A model generated the notes under the pieces. It made no database searches. It was not told the DNA's origin and saw nothing but the letters and a program-made list of their open reading frames with translations. From NCBI RefSeq assembly GCF_901933205.1, contig NC_044571.1:59147994-59211993 (forward strand): a DNA stretch of 64,000 nucleotides, read 5' to 3'. Below, piece by piece: positions 11,076 through 22,085 of this stretch. Made by a program: the position numbers and the translations under genes. Source of the DNA: Camarhynchus parvulus. Its lineage: Eukaryota > Chordata > Aves > Passeriformes > Thraupidae. Every line of letters begins with the position of its first letter. The first letter of the stretch is position 1.

Positions 11076-12490
11076 ACATGATTTTGACACATCTTTCAGT
11101 TTTATCAGACATCCAAACACAAAACTTAGCACTCTGAAACATCAGTGGATTTTAGACACTCCCTGAAGGGCTTTGAGTACTGAAATCAATGAACGGATTG
11201 AAAAGGACTGACCTATAAATGTGGTTTTTCAGCTGTGACAAATGAAATATTGATAATGGTCTTCATTTTGCTTAACTCTTTCTCACTCTTTCAAAACATC
11301 ATGTGTAATACACCATAACAGAATGCAAATTACTTATAAAAATGTGACAGGGTTTCACAGAAAACAACAATGATTTTTATTTCCCTGAGAATTGTGCCTC
11401 ATACCAAGAAATGCAAAAATATATACTACAAGAGACTGTAGCAATGACTGGGCCAGGACAGGGATTACTGATGGGCTGTATCAATGCTAGTACATCTAAT
11501 TAGGTTGAATTTAATGAATTTGGGGATTCACTATGATGGTGAGTATATGAGCCTTATCTAGCCAAAAGAGTTCTCTTACCTGGATGCCCCCCAGGGTCAG
11601 CATGGCTTTACAGAGGGAGGCTCACAAGACAATGGGGGCCTTCCAGGAACACAAGTGCTACCAGTTGAGTCACTAAGGACTTGCCTAACTCCCAAATAAC
11701 CCAATATCCTCAAGCGTTCAAAGCCTTGTCATAAACAACTCCATATGTGTGCAAACAAACCTTCACAGCTAAATGGCTGAACTCGAGGTTTTCTGATCCC
11801 AAAGTCCCCCTGCTGCTGAATGTGATAACATTACAACATCTTTGTGGACATCCTCCTGAGGGACCTATCCAAGACCATGCCTGCTAGATTCCAGAGGCAT
11901 CTGTGAGATGAAGGAAATCTGATGTTTCTCAGAACAGAAATGACCATGAAAATCCATCACAACAGATATTAGGACGTGCAGCCTGGGCTGTTTAGTACAC
12001 CCAAAACATAAGGTGAGAAATACCTAACCACATTTAAACATTGTAGGCAAGATGTAGAGACAAATCCATAACCACAGTTTCCAGAAAGAAAGAATAGCAA
12101 GCCTGAGGCATTGCCACAATGCCAGTCTCTGAGAAAAATGAGGTCGAATTCACAAGTTAACCAGGCACATCTTTAAAAGCATAAAATGGGATCCTTCATT
12201 ACAGAATTACCAGGCTATCTCACACAACTATCACTCTCCTTCCACAGTCTATATCTCTTATTCTTTCAAAATAACTGGGCTGAGAAAGAAACCAGGAAAT
12301 TAGAATAAAATAAATAAAAACCTTACAAAACTCTTCCTGATCATTTTCAAATGTATTCCATTCACCTCTCCTCAACCCAGCAAGAAGTTTCATTGCCATC
12401 TCTCCAAAATATAAAAAGAATCGCCAAACATGAAGTAGCATAAGTAAAGTAGACAATTAGTGAAGAGCTGGCATGTTCTGAACCCCTATT
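11076..12490. other. Unique noncoding sequence
   Basis: Nothing gene-like: no open frame of 60 codons from 10,780 to 12,219, and only one 78-codon minus-strand frame after that, with no recognisable domain. No nameable repeat was seen. Confidence 0.55.
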
Positions 12491-12634
12491 CATTATTTGG
12501 CATGGATCTTTTTCTTTTTTCTTCTTTTTTTTTCTTTTTTGGAATTGGCTTTCAAAACGTTTCCATGGAAAACGGAGAGGAAGGCAGCTATCACAAGCAA
12601 CAACAGAGGCTCCCCAGCAATGTGCTTTTTTGGA

Positions 12635-12682
12635 CCCTCCTTTTTCTCCCCCCCCTTTTTTTTTTTCCTCCTCCTTTTCTTA
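12635..12682. repeat. 48-nt uninterrupted homopyrimidine tract
   Basis: Every base from 12,635 to 12,682 is C or T, including runs of 8 or more C and about 11 T. It is preceded by further T-rich sequence at 12,509-12,540. Such tracts can form intramolecular triplexes and are common near promoters; here it lies about 220 bases before a CpG island. Overlapping open frames across it (78-93 codons) encode only Phe/Leu- or Lys-rich low complexity and are artefacts. Confidence 0.85.
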
Positions 12683-12899
12683 AACTCGTCCAGGCTTAAG
12701 TTGAACAGTTTGCACCAGCATATGGCAAAGGTTGAGGTCAGACAGATAAAACGTTTCATTGCACCAAAGAATAGTTAACAACACGTGAATGTAAATTCTA
12801 ACACATCGTAAAACTGTTGCAGAGCAGGCTGAAAGGGGTCTTTAGTTATGGCAGGAAATCTGCTTCCCAGCCCCACCCCATCCCTTCCAGTTCATTTCA

Positions 12900-13490
12900 G
12901 GTATTGTGGAGCCCGGAGGGGCTTTGCAGACCCTTCCCCCGGCAATCTGCGCCCGGCCCCACCAACAGATTTCTAATGACTTTCTGATGAAGATTAGGGA
13001 GGTTTTGTGTGGCGGAGCTGTGAAGGATTTCAGCCTGGCACCCCTCTCCGGCAGCCAGCCCCAGCCACCCCCTTTGTCCCCTGCTCGCTCCGCTGCACCC
13101 CTGGCCCCGTGGCTTCCCTGCAGCCCGTCCGGGCGGGAGGGGCCCTCCCCGGTGCCCCGCTCTGTCCCTCTCCCGGGCCCGCAGCCACGGCAATTTGTAG
13201 CCGTGCTGGTGGCAGGACCACCCCGCCGTGGGGCCCGGCCCCCCCGGTGGGACACGGCCTCGGCCCCTCGGGCTGCCCCCGCTGCCGCAGGGCCCTCAGG
13301 CCGCCCCCGCTGCCGCAGCCTCCCCTCCGGGCCCGGACCCAAAGGCCCTCTCGACCTTGCTCCCCTCGGGTGCGGATGCAGCCCACACCCCAGATGGGTT
13401 TTCCTCGCTCAAACCAAAAGCAAAGAAGGGGAGCGACGGCCCCAGCTCACGCGGGGACCGGTCCTCCGGCGCTGGAGTCGCTGCTTTCTT
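12900..13490. promoter_or_regulatory. CpG island, candidate promoter
   Basis: Sharp rise in GC and CpG: I count 29 CpG dinucleotides by eye in 13,081-13,380, where the surrounding window has almost none. GC-box-like words (ggggcgg-type and gggcggg) are present, and a 16-base unit gcccccgctgccgcag is repeated exactly at 13,275-13,290 and 13,303-13,318. No clear TATA box is seen. Unmethylated CpG islands normally mark promoters in vertebrates, so this is the best transcription-start candidate in the window, direction unknown. Open frames of 130-236 codons cover it on both strands; they result from stop-poor GC-rich DNA and show only Pro/Arg/Gly/Ala-rich sequence. No coding exon is recognised. 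Confidence 0.7.
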
Positions 13491-13559
13491 TTTTTCCCTT
13501 GCATTTACGCTCATTCTTTCCCCCCGCACCCCCGCCCCATTCCCACATTTTGTCACCAT

Positions 13560-14300
13560 TATTACAATAAATACAAAGGTTCTGCGCCTAAAAAGAGACT
13601 ACAAAAACATAAATGAATAAATAAATACTTAAATATCGAATGACATGTTTGTGTCAGACATTAGCGCAGGCTCTGGCTTGATGTTTTCATTTATCATTTG
13701 CTCTAAGTTCCTGCAGCTGAAAGAGATAAACCCTGGCTATTCAAAAAAGAAATGTATAAATCATAACAAAGCACCCAGTTAAAAAGAGCTTGTTAAATTT
13801 TTTTTTTTTTTTTTTTACTTCTCCAGAGATAAGCCACAAAAGCTTGGTGCTCAATTTTGTGAAACTATTGAATTGGTGGTATATCATATATATTGTAGCA
13901 ATTATTGGAGCGTTTGTTGTTTGTTTGTGACACAGACATGGGCACACACTAACACGTGCACAGAGACACTGATCACCTTAATCCCCCAGGCCTCTCTAAA
14001 GTGCGCCTGATGTCCTACTTCCCTCTTCAGAGCTGTTCCAAGGCAAGATTGATTAATGCTCATTTTTAATCTAGGTGGATGTTAAAACTGTGAGGGACAT
14101 TGAGTTCAATTATGAAATACGAAATGCTGAGAGGGTCAAGTCTACTCACGCCCTGCAATGGAAGAAACATTCCCAGGAGACTTTGATTTTTGGTCGGATG
14201 ACTGATCGTCATGTCCTCAGAAAGAATTAAATTTTATTGCCGGCTTTTTGGCAGCATTTAGAGTTTAACGTGGCTAGAATTAAAGAGTGCTTAGTCTGAT
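13560..14300. promoter_or_regulatory. Candidate conserved noncoding block beside the CpG island
   Basis: Composition switches abruptly to AT-rich, repeat-free sequence with many homeodomain-type cores (for example gattgattaatgctcattt near 14,049) and isolated CpGs (cgaaatgc, tggtcggatgac, tgatcgtcatg) that have not decayed, which is often seen in constrained sequence. A run of 19 T occupies 13,798-13,816. There is no coding frame beyond 68 codons. The regulatory or untranslated-region interpretation is inference. Confidence 0.3.
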
Positions 14301-15985
14301 TTTGATTTCTAGCCCTTCCCTTTTTGTTCAAAAGCTACTGTATTTTTCTCACTGACTTGGAGGTGCCTGTTAGAGAAATGCAGGTGGCAAGTTATCTCTG
14401 GAGGGGCTGTACTGCCAGGATGTTATTCACAGCTCATATTTGCATAATCTCTTGTCTCCTCTTAAATCTTCTGTTTTATTCTCCTTCTCTTCTTGCTCCC
14501 TCAAGAAGCCCTCACAACAGTCTGGCTTGGATTTCTTTCCTTCCACGTGCCTCAGTAACACCGATTGTTCTTATCAAGGGGTTGCAAGGCAGTGATCAGT
14601 CACACCTTCCTTCCATTCAGAGAGGCAAAAAACACTGCAGATTTTGTTTACTTTTAACATCTGCCAAGACTTTTAATGTCACAGTGCGAGGAAAGCCCCA
14701 AAGACAAATCCAAAAATGAGCATATTAATAATGGTTGGCAACCAGGATCCTGCAGGGAACCATCGCTTTACCTTTTGGTGCTGTTTGCCCTTCCTTAAAG
14801 TTCTTTCTTGCCCTACATTATGAAAAGACTTCTGCTGGCTAAGAAGAAACTCGCTGGTGTCATTGAGAAACCTGGTAGTAAATGTTAAAATGCTCAGTTT
14901 ACCGTGCTGAAAACATTAGTGAAAAATCAGCAGAAGGTTTGGGGCTAAACAGAGGGAATCCACATGCCCATTGCACAGCGAAGCCTTTACTTGGGAAGGA
15001 AAGTTCCAATCTTAGTTTATTTCTTTTCAGTTCAATATGCATAATTCTTTTTGCTTTTCAAGATTCTGCAGTCTGTTCTGAAGTATGTAACTGCAAATGT
15101 AACCAAATTAAGCAAATAGAACAGAAAATCAGAGAAACAGAAGAGGGGACAAGGAAAGGAAAGGAGAGATAGTTATCAAGGTTATAACGTTGGATTCACT
15201 CTCACTTTGGATGCTCCCTCTGTCTGAGACCCAATCCAGTTACCAAAATATAGGCAGTTTGTGCTTTCTAAGTTACCCTCATGTCTGCTGAAACCCCAGC
15301 TGCTCCTTCAGAAGAGAACAAGTCTTATGCCATATCTGCCCGCCTCTTCAGATTTCCCTCTGGCCTCTCAGATGGGACAAGACACATCTCTGAGCCATCT
15401 GAGTCAAACCCCCATGAGCTATGCAATTAATTAATGCAGAGTACAGTGAGATTCCAGTGCTAACATCTAAATTGAGGTGTCTAAAAGTAGTGTCTATTCA
15501 TTAGAGTAAGTGGAGACTGATAAAATGCTCATATTTACATTTGGCAGAGCTGGATTGTTCTCCATTCTCTAAGGAATATGATGGGATACAAAACACTTAA
15601 GACTCTTCCAGAAATCTAAACCTACAGTCTGGACCTGAGACTCCCAGACAGAGAAACTGGAATTAATCTGTGAATTCACTGACTTTGGTCCTTTACCACC
15701 TCAGGCACTGCATTGTGCTTTATTCCTTCATAACCATCCTGGAAGCAGTTAGCCCTTCCCCCTCTGATGGAAACATCACTGCAGAACCTCACTGTGTCAA
15801 CCATTAGGAACATTCTCATAACTCCAAGGCTTTATACATCCATAGCAAGTCTATACCCATGTGGTTCTTATGCCAACATCAACTTTCGCATAAGAAGTTC
15901 TTTTTTCATTGCTGGTGTTTAACCCCCTGCTCCACATAGAGCAGCTATATCCTCCCTCAGTCTTCAGTTTTTGAAGAAAAACAAG
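14301..15985. other. Unique noncoding sequence
   Basis: Holds a 131-codon (14,324-14,719) and a 96-codon (14,882-15,172) plus-strand open frame. Neither has a recognisable domain, and codon use looks random. No repeats I can name. Confidence 0.5.
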
Positions 15986-15989
15986 CTAG

Positions 15990-16125
15990 GATATTCTGTT
16001 TTTCTCTCATATGATAATCTCCCTTTCCCCAACCACTTGTGCACAAGTCCATCAGTTCCCAACCAGAAGTTACACAAGGTACTCCGGATGAGGTCTCACA
16101 GGAGCCTTGTACAGCCTTGTCAGTG
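15990..16125 (-). mobile_element. CR1 LINE ORF2 fragment (reverse-transcriptase 3' region)
   Basis: On the minus strand, 16,114-16,079 translates to LYKAPVRPHPEY, matching the CR1 ORF2 sequence usually written LYKALVRPHLEY, just C-terminal of the reverse-transcriptase core. After a one-base frameshift the next frame reads CNFW (16,074-16,063, compare CVQFW in the family) and later RLSYE (16,020-16,006, compare the LSYEERL block). Motif order and spacing fit one decayed copy. The fragment is too short and frameshifted to encode a working protein. Ends are approximate; no 3' tail is attached. Confidence 0.65.
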
Positions 16126-18766
16126 CTTTGCTATATCACTAAGACTGTTTAAAGTAGAGGAAAAGCTGTATAAAGCCAGTAAAAATTGTGAGGGAAGTTT
16201 AATTCTGGGAGGAAATTAATAAGAAATGACACCATATAAAAAGATAAAACAGCAAAGGATATAGGGAAATATAAATTGTGAATTAATCATCCGCCATAAC
16301 TAAAACAGCCACTGCATATCAGAATACAACTATCAAAGACATCTCAGAAGACAGGAGCTGGCTGATTTTTAAAAGACTTATCCAAATAGTACCAGCTCCT
16401 GCAATTACACTAGATAGAATTAGGAAAGAGGCTGAAAATCACTGGTTATTTTCTCCATTGAAACCATTTCTCCATGAACCATTGGTTCATGATATAGGCT
16501 AGAAATCTACTGACAGGAATACAAATAGGAAGGAATTTCTATGAGCACGTTTTGTTTGTATAGCAGACCCTCCCAGCACTCAGAGTACCATGGTGGTACT
16601 AGACAATGACCAAAAAGGACTGTGGATATAACTGCACTGCTGACTTGAGCTGGAAATTTCTGCCTGGGATTCTGATTTGAAAAATATTGTGATGCTTCTG
16701 TAAGCTACTCACAGGGCTGCTGTTCTAAAAAGTGACAAACTTACATAAACAAAAAATGTGTTTCATATTAAGGGGCAACCAAATAGGATTTACTTAAAAT
16801 GGAAGGAAAAGTCCATCCACTGACCACCAGAGTCATAGTTTAACATGGCAATTTTTGTGGGACAAGGCTGACTTCCCCCATCAATTTCACTTTTATGAAG
16901 AACCCATAAAAATATACACAGCAGTAAGGGAATGTGGAGCAGCAACATCGTCATACAAAATGCTGTCGCCCCCATTTTCACAAAGCTGAATTATTCCCTG
17001 AGATCAAAGATTTACTTGCATATAATGACTCCTCATTTTCCTTGAAAAACACTGTTATTGGGTGTGGTGAGATGATCAAGAACATTGTCATTTTCTTTGC
17101 TGCTTCCTACCAAATTCCTGACATTCCAGGTTCCTTTATTCAAACAATACTCAAACTTATGAATCTACAAATTCTTTTCCATCATAACTCAGCTTCACTA
17201 TCTCCATCCAATATCAGGTTTTGTTTCTGCTTTAGAAGTGGCTCAGACAAAGCAGAAAATGTTTGGCATGATAGTTACTTTCCATAAGAGTATGAAAGAG
17301 ATGCCAAACTGCCAGAACCTCATACTCTCCAATGTTATGTTTTCTGTGATGCTCATTTTCCTTTAAAAAATGACAATGAATGAAATTTAAATAAATCTCT
17401 AGGCTCCCACTTAACACTTCAGTAAGTAAATCCAATGTTACTTAAGATATTTTCAAGCAAGGATTGTTGGGGTGGGTTTTGGGTGGGCTTTTTTTCAGGA
17501 GTAAGAAAAAATGCTTTGTACAAATAAAAGGATACTGATGTGTTAAAATGCAGATTTGTTTGATTTTGCAATTCAAAAATGTGGTGGAAATGCAAATGCT
17601 GAGCACGCACCATGTATTCCAGCCTTGTTGTTAGTAAGAACTTGTATTGCCCTGTGAGCAATAAGGGACAGTGACACACATTTACAGCAGAGGATGAGCC
17701 AGCCCTGATTTCCAGTCATGCCATGCCTGTGAGAATTCAGCTCCTCTGAATACTTTGCAGCTTTGAAACACAACCACCAGATCAGGATGACCTTACCACG
17801 TGGAATGCAGTACAACACTTGACACCATATTGGCCAGTATATAAAGATAAATATATATATAAAGATAAATAAATGTTTGTGAGAGTCCTCAGATTAATTT
17901 GATGCTATTTTGTTAAAAAAAAAGAAACAAAAAAGGCTATGTGAAAAGTCATGGATGTGGAGGTAAACCTCTTGTTCTCCTAGATTACCCCTATGTAAAT
18001 CTTTCACCCACTGGACTTCAGTGCTCTTCATAGGTAAGAGGCTCTTCTGGGTTAATTCCAGCCCTCAACATGCACTTCCCAGCTACCGTCAACCTCCTCT
18101 ATGGAAATGAAATTGTCCTTGAGAAATGTTCGTATCCACAGCATATTGATTTTGCATAACTTAAATGGCTGGGTCTTCTAATGCAACTCATTTGTAGAAA
18201 TCACATGAAAACTTGCAGTATTTTTGGTACGAATGATATCTTTTTATTTTTTTCTTTTCCATCCAACCTCTAAAAATTCTGTACTGAGAACATCTCCGCT
18301 GTGTTCTCCCTCCTTTGGAACCTTTCGTCTCTCAAAGTTCAGGGACAGGCAACAGGGGTAACAAATTTTACTCTCACGAGCTTGAGTTTTCACCTGAATT
18401 CATATAATTCTCCCAACATTATTTCAACCCCAAAGGATACATGATTGGATTGTAGATATTAACACATATACCTTAAAGGTGAGAAGCAAACTTTCAAACC
18501 ATATTTCCTAGAAGACTGTGAAGAAAAAAACCAGGCATACATCTTTCCTTGGCAGGAAGAGCACGATTTTGATTTATGGATAAAGATTATTCAGTCATAT
18601 GTATAGTTTATGTTTGTTCCCTTCCTTATAAATCCCCACTCACTCACTCACTGGCCTGTGTCCCATCATATATAACCTCACCAGCATGACTAATTCATAA
18701 ATGTTTCCATTTACTCAAGAGGAAGGGATACTTAAAACTGCAGTTTGGGATTCAAGAAACACAAAA
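16126..18766. other. Unique noncoding sequence
   Basis: Overlapping frames of 60-117 codons with no domain. Bases 17,839-17,874 contain a small AT-rich direct duplication (tatataaagataaata, twice). Bases 18,637-18,652 are (CACT)4. No gene supported. Confidence 0.5.
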
Positions 18767-18767
18767 C

Positions 18768-18852
18768 CAGATCCTGGCTCGGACACAGACTTCCTTTCTA
18801 ACCTTTGAAATCCAGTTATCTCTCTTATTCGTTACCTCAGGGAAAAATAGTG
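18768..18852 (+). repeat. Possible MIR/L2-type ancient repeat fragment
   Basis: The run ccagatcctggctcggacac, then aacctttgaaatccagttatctct and gttacctcagg, parallels the MIR core phrase 'tcctggctctgccactt...gaccttgggcaagtcacttaacctctctgagcctcagt'. The match is to remembered consensus wording and is imperfect. A profile search would confirm or reject it. Confidence 0.3.
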
Positions 18853-19517
18853 ACCCAAACCTGTCCTATGTGTGCTTCTCTAGAAAGATGGTTACTTGGG
18901 ACAGAAAGTGTTCATGTGCAGGGTGCTTTATCAGCAGGGCATTAAGCTTCGGAATTATAGTTGCAGAAATGATTGAATACGAGAATATCAAATGCTTGGT
19001 CGGCCTACGAAGGACCTGTGGCCATAAGGAAGGTACACTGGGCTCAGCAAAGGTACAAATACCGATTGACCTGAGATAGAAAAACTAAACCCAAACTCTT
19101 CATGAGTGGCTTTCTCAAAGTGTCTGAACAGCTTTTCTTCTCTCTCTGTCTCTGCCAGCCATCAAAGTGGTTTGTGCCTCCTTCACAATCAAAGAGGGAA
19201 AAGGTCTCTTTACAGTTTTCTGTGGCATGTTTTCACATTCTGCTCTGAGATCTGCTGACACTCACATGGATAAGTGGCATTCCAAATGAATAGATGATAC
19301 TGACCTGAGTGATACATACCTGACTTATGTTTATTGCCATTTACAAATCTGCTATGTGCTCAGCAGATGTGGCAGGACTTACTTCCCTACACTGTTTTCC
19401 AGGAAAGCAGTGGAGTTCTCATGTGAATACAGGCTTATCTGTGCAAGTAAAGACTATCCCTTATGAGACTAACTATCCAGGAGAGTCAAATCCAGAACAA
19501 AAGAAATTTCTTAGAAC

Positions 19518-19540
19518 TTGCTAAGAATTTTTCTTAGCAA
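19518..19540. repeat. Perfect 10-bp inverted repeat, 3-nt loop
   Basis: ttgctaagaa (19,518-19,527), loop ttt, ttcttagcaa (19,531-19,540). Short, AT-leaning, with no associated gene; probably fortuitous. Confidence 0.8.
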
Positions 19541-21287
19541 ACATGTTTGGAATCCATTTGCACTCTGTAGCAATTCACTGTTTTTCATTAAACAGATGCA
19601 AAAACATCCATCATTTCCCTTTACTAGATTTGGTTGAGCTTGCTAAAAAAAACCAAGTCAAATAATCATGGAAAATATAGCCATTTGGGGTATGATGAAA
19701 CTGGGACTTTCTGAGACTTATCTAAGGTATTTTTATTTACATGATCTTGAAAGCTGGCTAGTAATACTGAAGTTTTAATAAAGGCATTGTTCCTTGTCTC
19801 TCTTAACAGAAGTTTCTTGAGATCCTGAGAGTCATCAGGGATATGTTATTCTGAGGATGAATAACCTAGCAAAGGCACAGCCTGTATCTTGAATGTTTAA
19901 ATCAAAGTAAGACAAAGCTGTATGAAACAAGAAGAAGGAAGAGGAGACTTTAGGCAGTATTGATTGGAAGTTTCATAACACTGATGAAAAAGCAATGCAA
20001 TATCACCAAGTACTGTAATGCAATACAACCATGACATATTGCTAGCACTAGGAAGATGAAGAGAGTTTGAGGGGACAAGCATCAAAAATGGAACAATTCT
20101 TTCCACCTCAGCTCATCTGATCCTGCTAGACCACAGTAGCAAAGACCAGTCTCCAGGACACAGTGATAGAGTGTGCAACACAGAGTATCATCACAGGAAC
20201 TTCCATGCCTCTGTAGGGGTTTATAAAACCGTCTTCCAAGCATGTCCTGAACACAGGATAGTCCTGCACTGGTTTCACATACAGAGCAGCTCTGATCTTC
20301 TGCACCTATTTGCTCTGAGATGGGATACAGACAAGTAGGAGAAAGAGTTTGTCTCCTGTTCTCAAAGTGGATTTTATGGGAGCCTGCAGGCAAGTGCCAT
20401 CTCAGCTGTAAGACAGCAGAGGATAAAATGGACAGAGACAAGAGCAGAGCACAGGCAATGCAGCAGAGAGCCTGGCTGACGCTAGGAGTGTGCATTGCAA
20501 AGTAGCAGCACTGAATGATGTTACAGTTGTCTGGTACCACACAGAACAGCAGTATTACCTTGATACCTGCGGGCCAGCCCTGGTAAGATGAGACCTGCTA
20601 ATACAAGAACAATCAGTGGTTATACCTGGCAGCACAGATGAAGTGCATTGTCAGCAAGTTTCAAGGTTTCGAGTGCAGGTTAGCTCAAGATTTACGGCAC
20701 TTCTAGCTTTCAGATGGCATGGGAGTACCTTGAGAACAGCTTTTTTTGCTGTATTCAGCAATCTGTTTCCATTCTGGCCACAGTCCAGAAATACACAAGA
20801 AAAAAATGTGAAAAATAAGGATAGGCAGTAGCTAAGTATTTCAGAACCATCACAAAGAATCAATTTGAGCAAGGCTTTAGAAAAGGGCAAAAGGCCAGTG
20901 GAGAAGTGGGGTGGGTTTTTTCTTCCAAAAACAATTTGCCCTTTCCCTATCATTTCAGTTAACCAAATTAAACAAGTACCTTCTTGTGCAAGGGTGCTTA
21001 CAGTTTGAGTGACTTCTTTGTTTTATAAACTGTGATCCTTGTCCACAGCTTTTCCAGTGGCCATGTTTTCTTTTCTAAGTGGATTCTCTAGTGCCTGCTG
21101 CTTGTCTCTGCTCTCACTGCAGATTTTCCTTTGGTGGCAGCACTAATCTGCTTGTCTTTCCTCTACTTACCTGCCTGTTTTCACAGAGGTTGCAGGATCA
21201 CAATGTCCTAGAGCCTTTACTGCTGTGTGAATTTGCTTAAAATGAGCATTTCAATTAATTGTTTGTTGAAGAGAATACAACAGTAAA

Positions 21288-21308
21288 GATCCCACAGCCT
21301 GTGGGATC
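21288..21308. repeat. Near-perfect palindrome, 10-bp arms around one base
   Basis: gatcccacag, centre c, ctgtgggatc. A nearly loop-free palindrome of 21 bases could bind a dimeric protein or reflect a local mutation event. Nothing around it points to a function. Confidence 0.8.
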
Positions 21309-21839
21309 ATGGAATTCTAATTTTCTTAGGAAGCCTAGCTAAGAATAACCACTAGCATTTCTTTGGAGCATGAACACTTCCTAGTCCTGTATGAATATCA
21401 GTTCTTGAGTCCACAGAGCAGTTCATTTGGGTAGTTTACCTACACATAACCTTCACTCTGCAAAGGTGAATGAAGAAGCTAAGGGAATTAACTCCCTAAG
21501 AATGCAATGCATCTGTGGCAGACAAGCACAGAGATTTCCCAGACGGCTTTGGGGATGAAACCCCAGCCTCACTGACACCCAGGCAGGTCAGCACTCAGAA
21601 GGGTTTGCTGCACAGCCTCATATGCATCCTCCACAGACACAGCCACCCTAGCCCTCTGCACAAAACCATTGTCCGTACAAGAATCACATCAGACTCAAAA
21701 TGTACACAAAGCCCTGCAGCTCTGTGAGGCGCAGTGATCCAGGAACACAAAGAAATGCAGCTGAGCAGTGTCTGGATGGGGAGTCTGATGTGCTTGCCAT
21801 GAGCGTACCAGTGGTCAAATTACAGAAAGGAAATCTTTG

Positions 21840-22085
21840 TAAGCTGACATCCAGGACTTATTTATTAATATAGTCTAAATGACTAATTTATGGCCACATA
21901 TTTTTAGCCTTTAACAGAGCATCTATTTCATTATTTAAGGTGTTTAATTATGCACCTGTGTAATTAGTATCTGAAGAAAATAGGTTTCTTTATTACCCTA
22001 TATCTTTAGTGAAGAACAATAAATACTCATATTAAACAAAATCTCTTCTAATACTGACGGCCTTTAAGTTGAAAATATTTAACAC
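21840..22085. promoter_or_regulatory. Candidate conserved noncoding block
   Basis: Repeat-free, very AT-rich sequence with dense homeodomain and POU-like words: tttattaatatag, ctaatttatggcc, ggtgtttaattatgcacc and ctgtgtaattag. No open frame of 60 codons on either strand from 21,728 to 22,843. It has the texture of a vertebrate enhancer, but this is inference without alignment. Confidence 0.3.

Larger units (their letters stand above)
18853..21839. other. Unique noncoding sequence with two short perfect hairpins
   Basis: Perfect inverted repeats lie at 19,518-19,540 (10-bp arms, 3-nt loop) and 21,288-21,308 (10-bp arms, 1-nt centre). A 152-codon minus-strand frame (20,082-20,540) is Cys/Leu-rich, has no recognisable domain, and overlaps shorter plus-strand frames, so it is not called. 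No gene supported. Confidence 0.5.

Noticed and set aside
12906..13616. 236-codon plus-strand open frame over the CpG island (with 187- and 166-codon frames in other phases and strand)
   Set aside because: All three plus or minus phases are open together because GC-rich DNA lacks stops. The products are Pro/Arg/Gly/Ala-rich with no domain, and none shows coding-like features over the others.
20082..20540. 152-codon Cys-rich minus-strand open frame with a hydrophobic N-terminal stretch
   Set aside because: The Cys spacing fits no family I recognise, and the hydrophobic segment is not preceded by a convincing signal-peptide start. Treated as chance.
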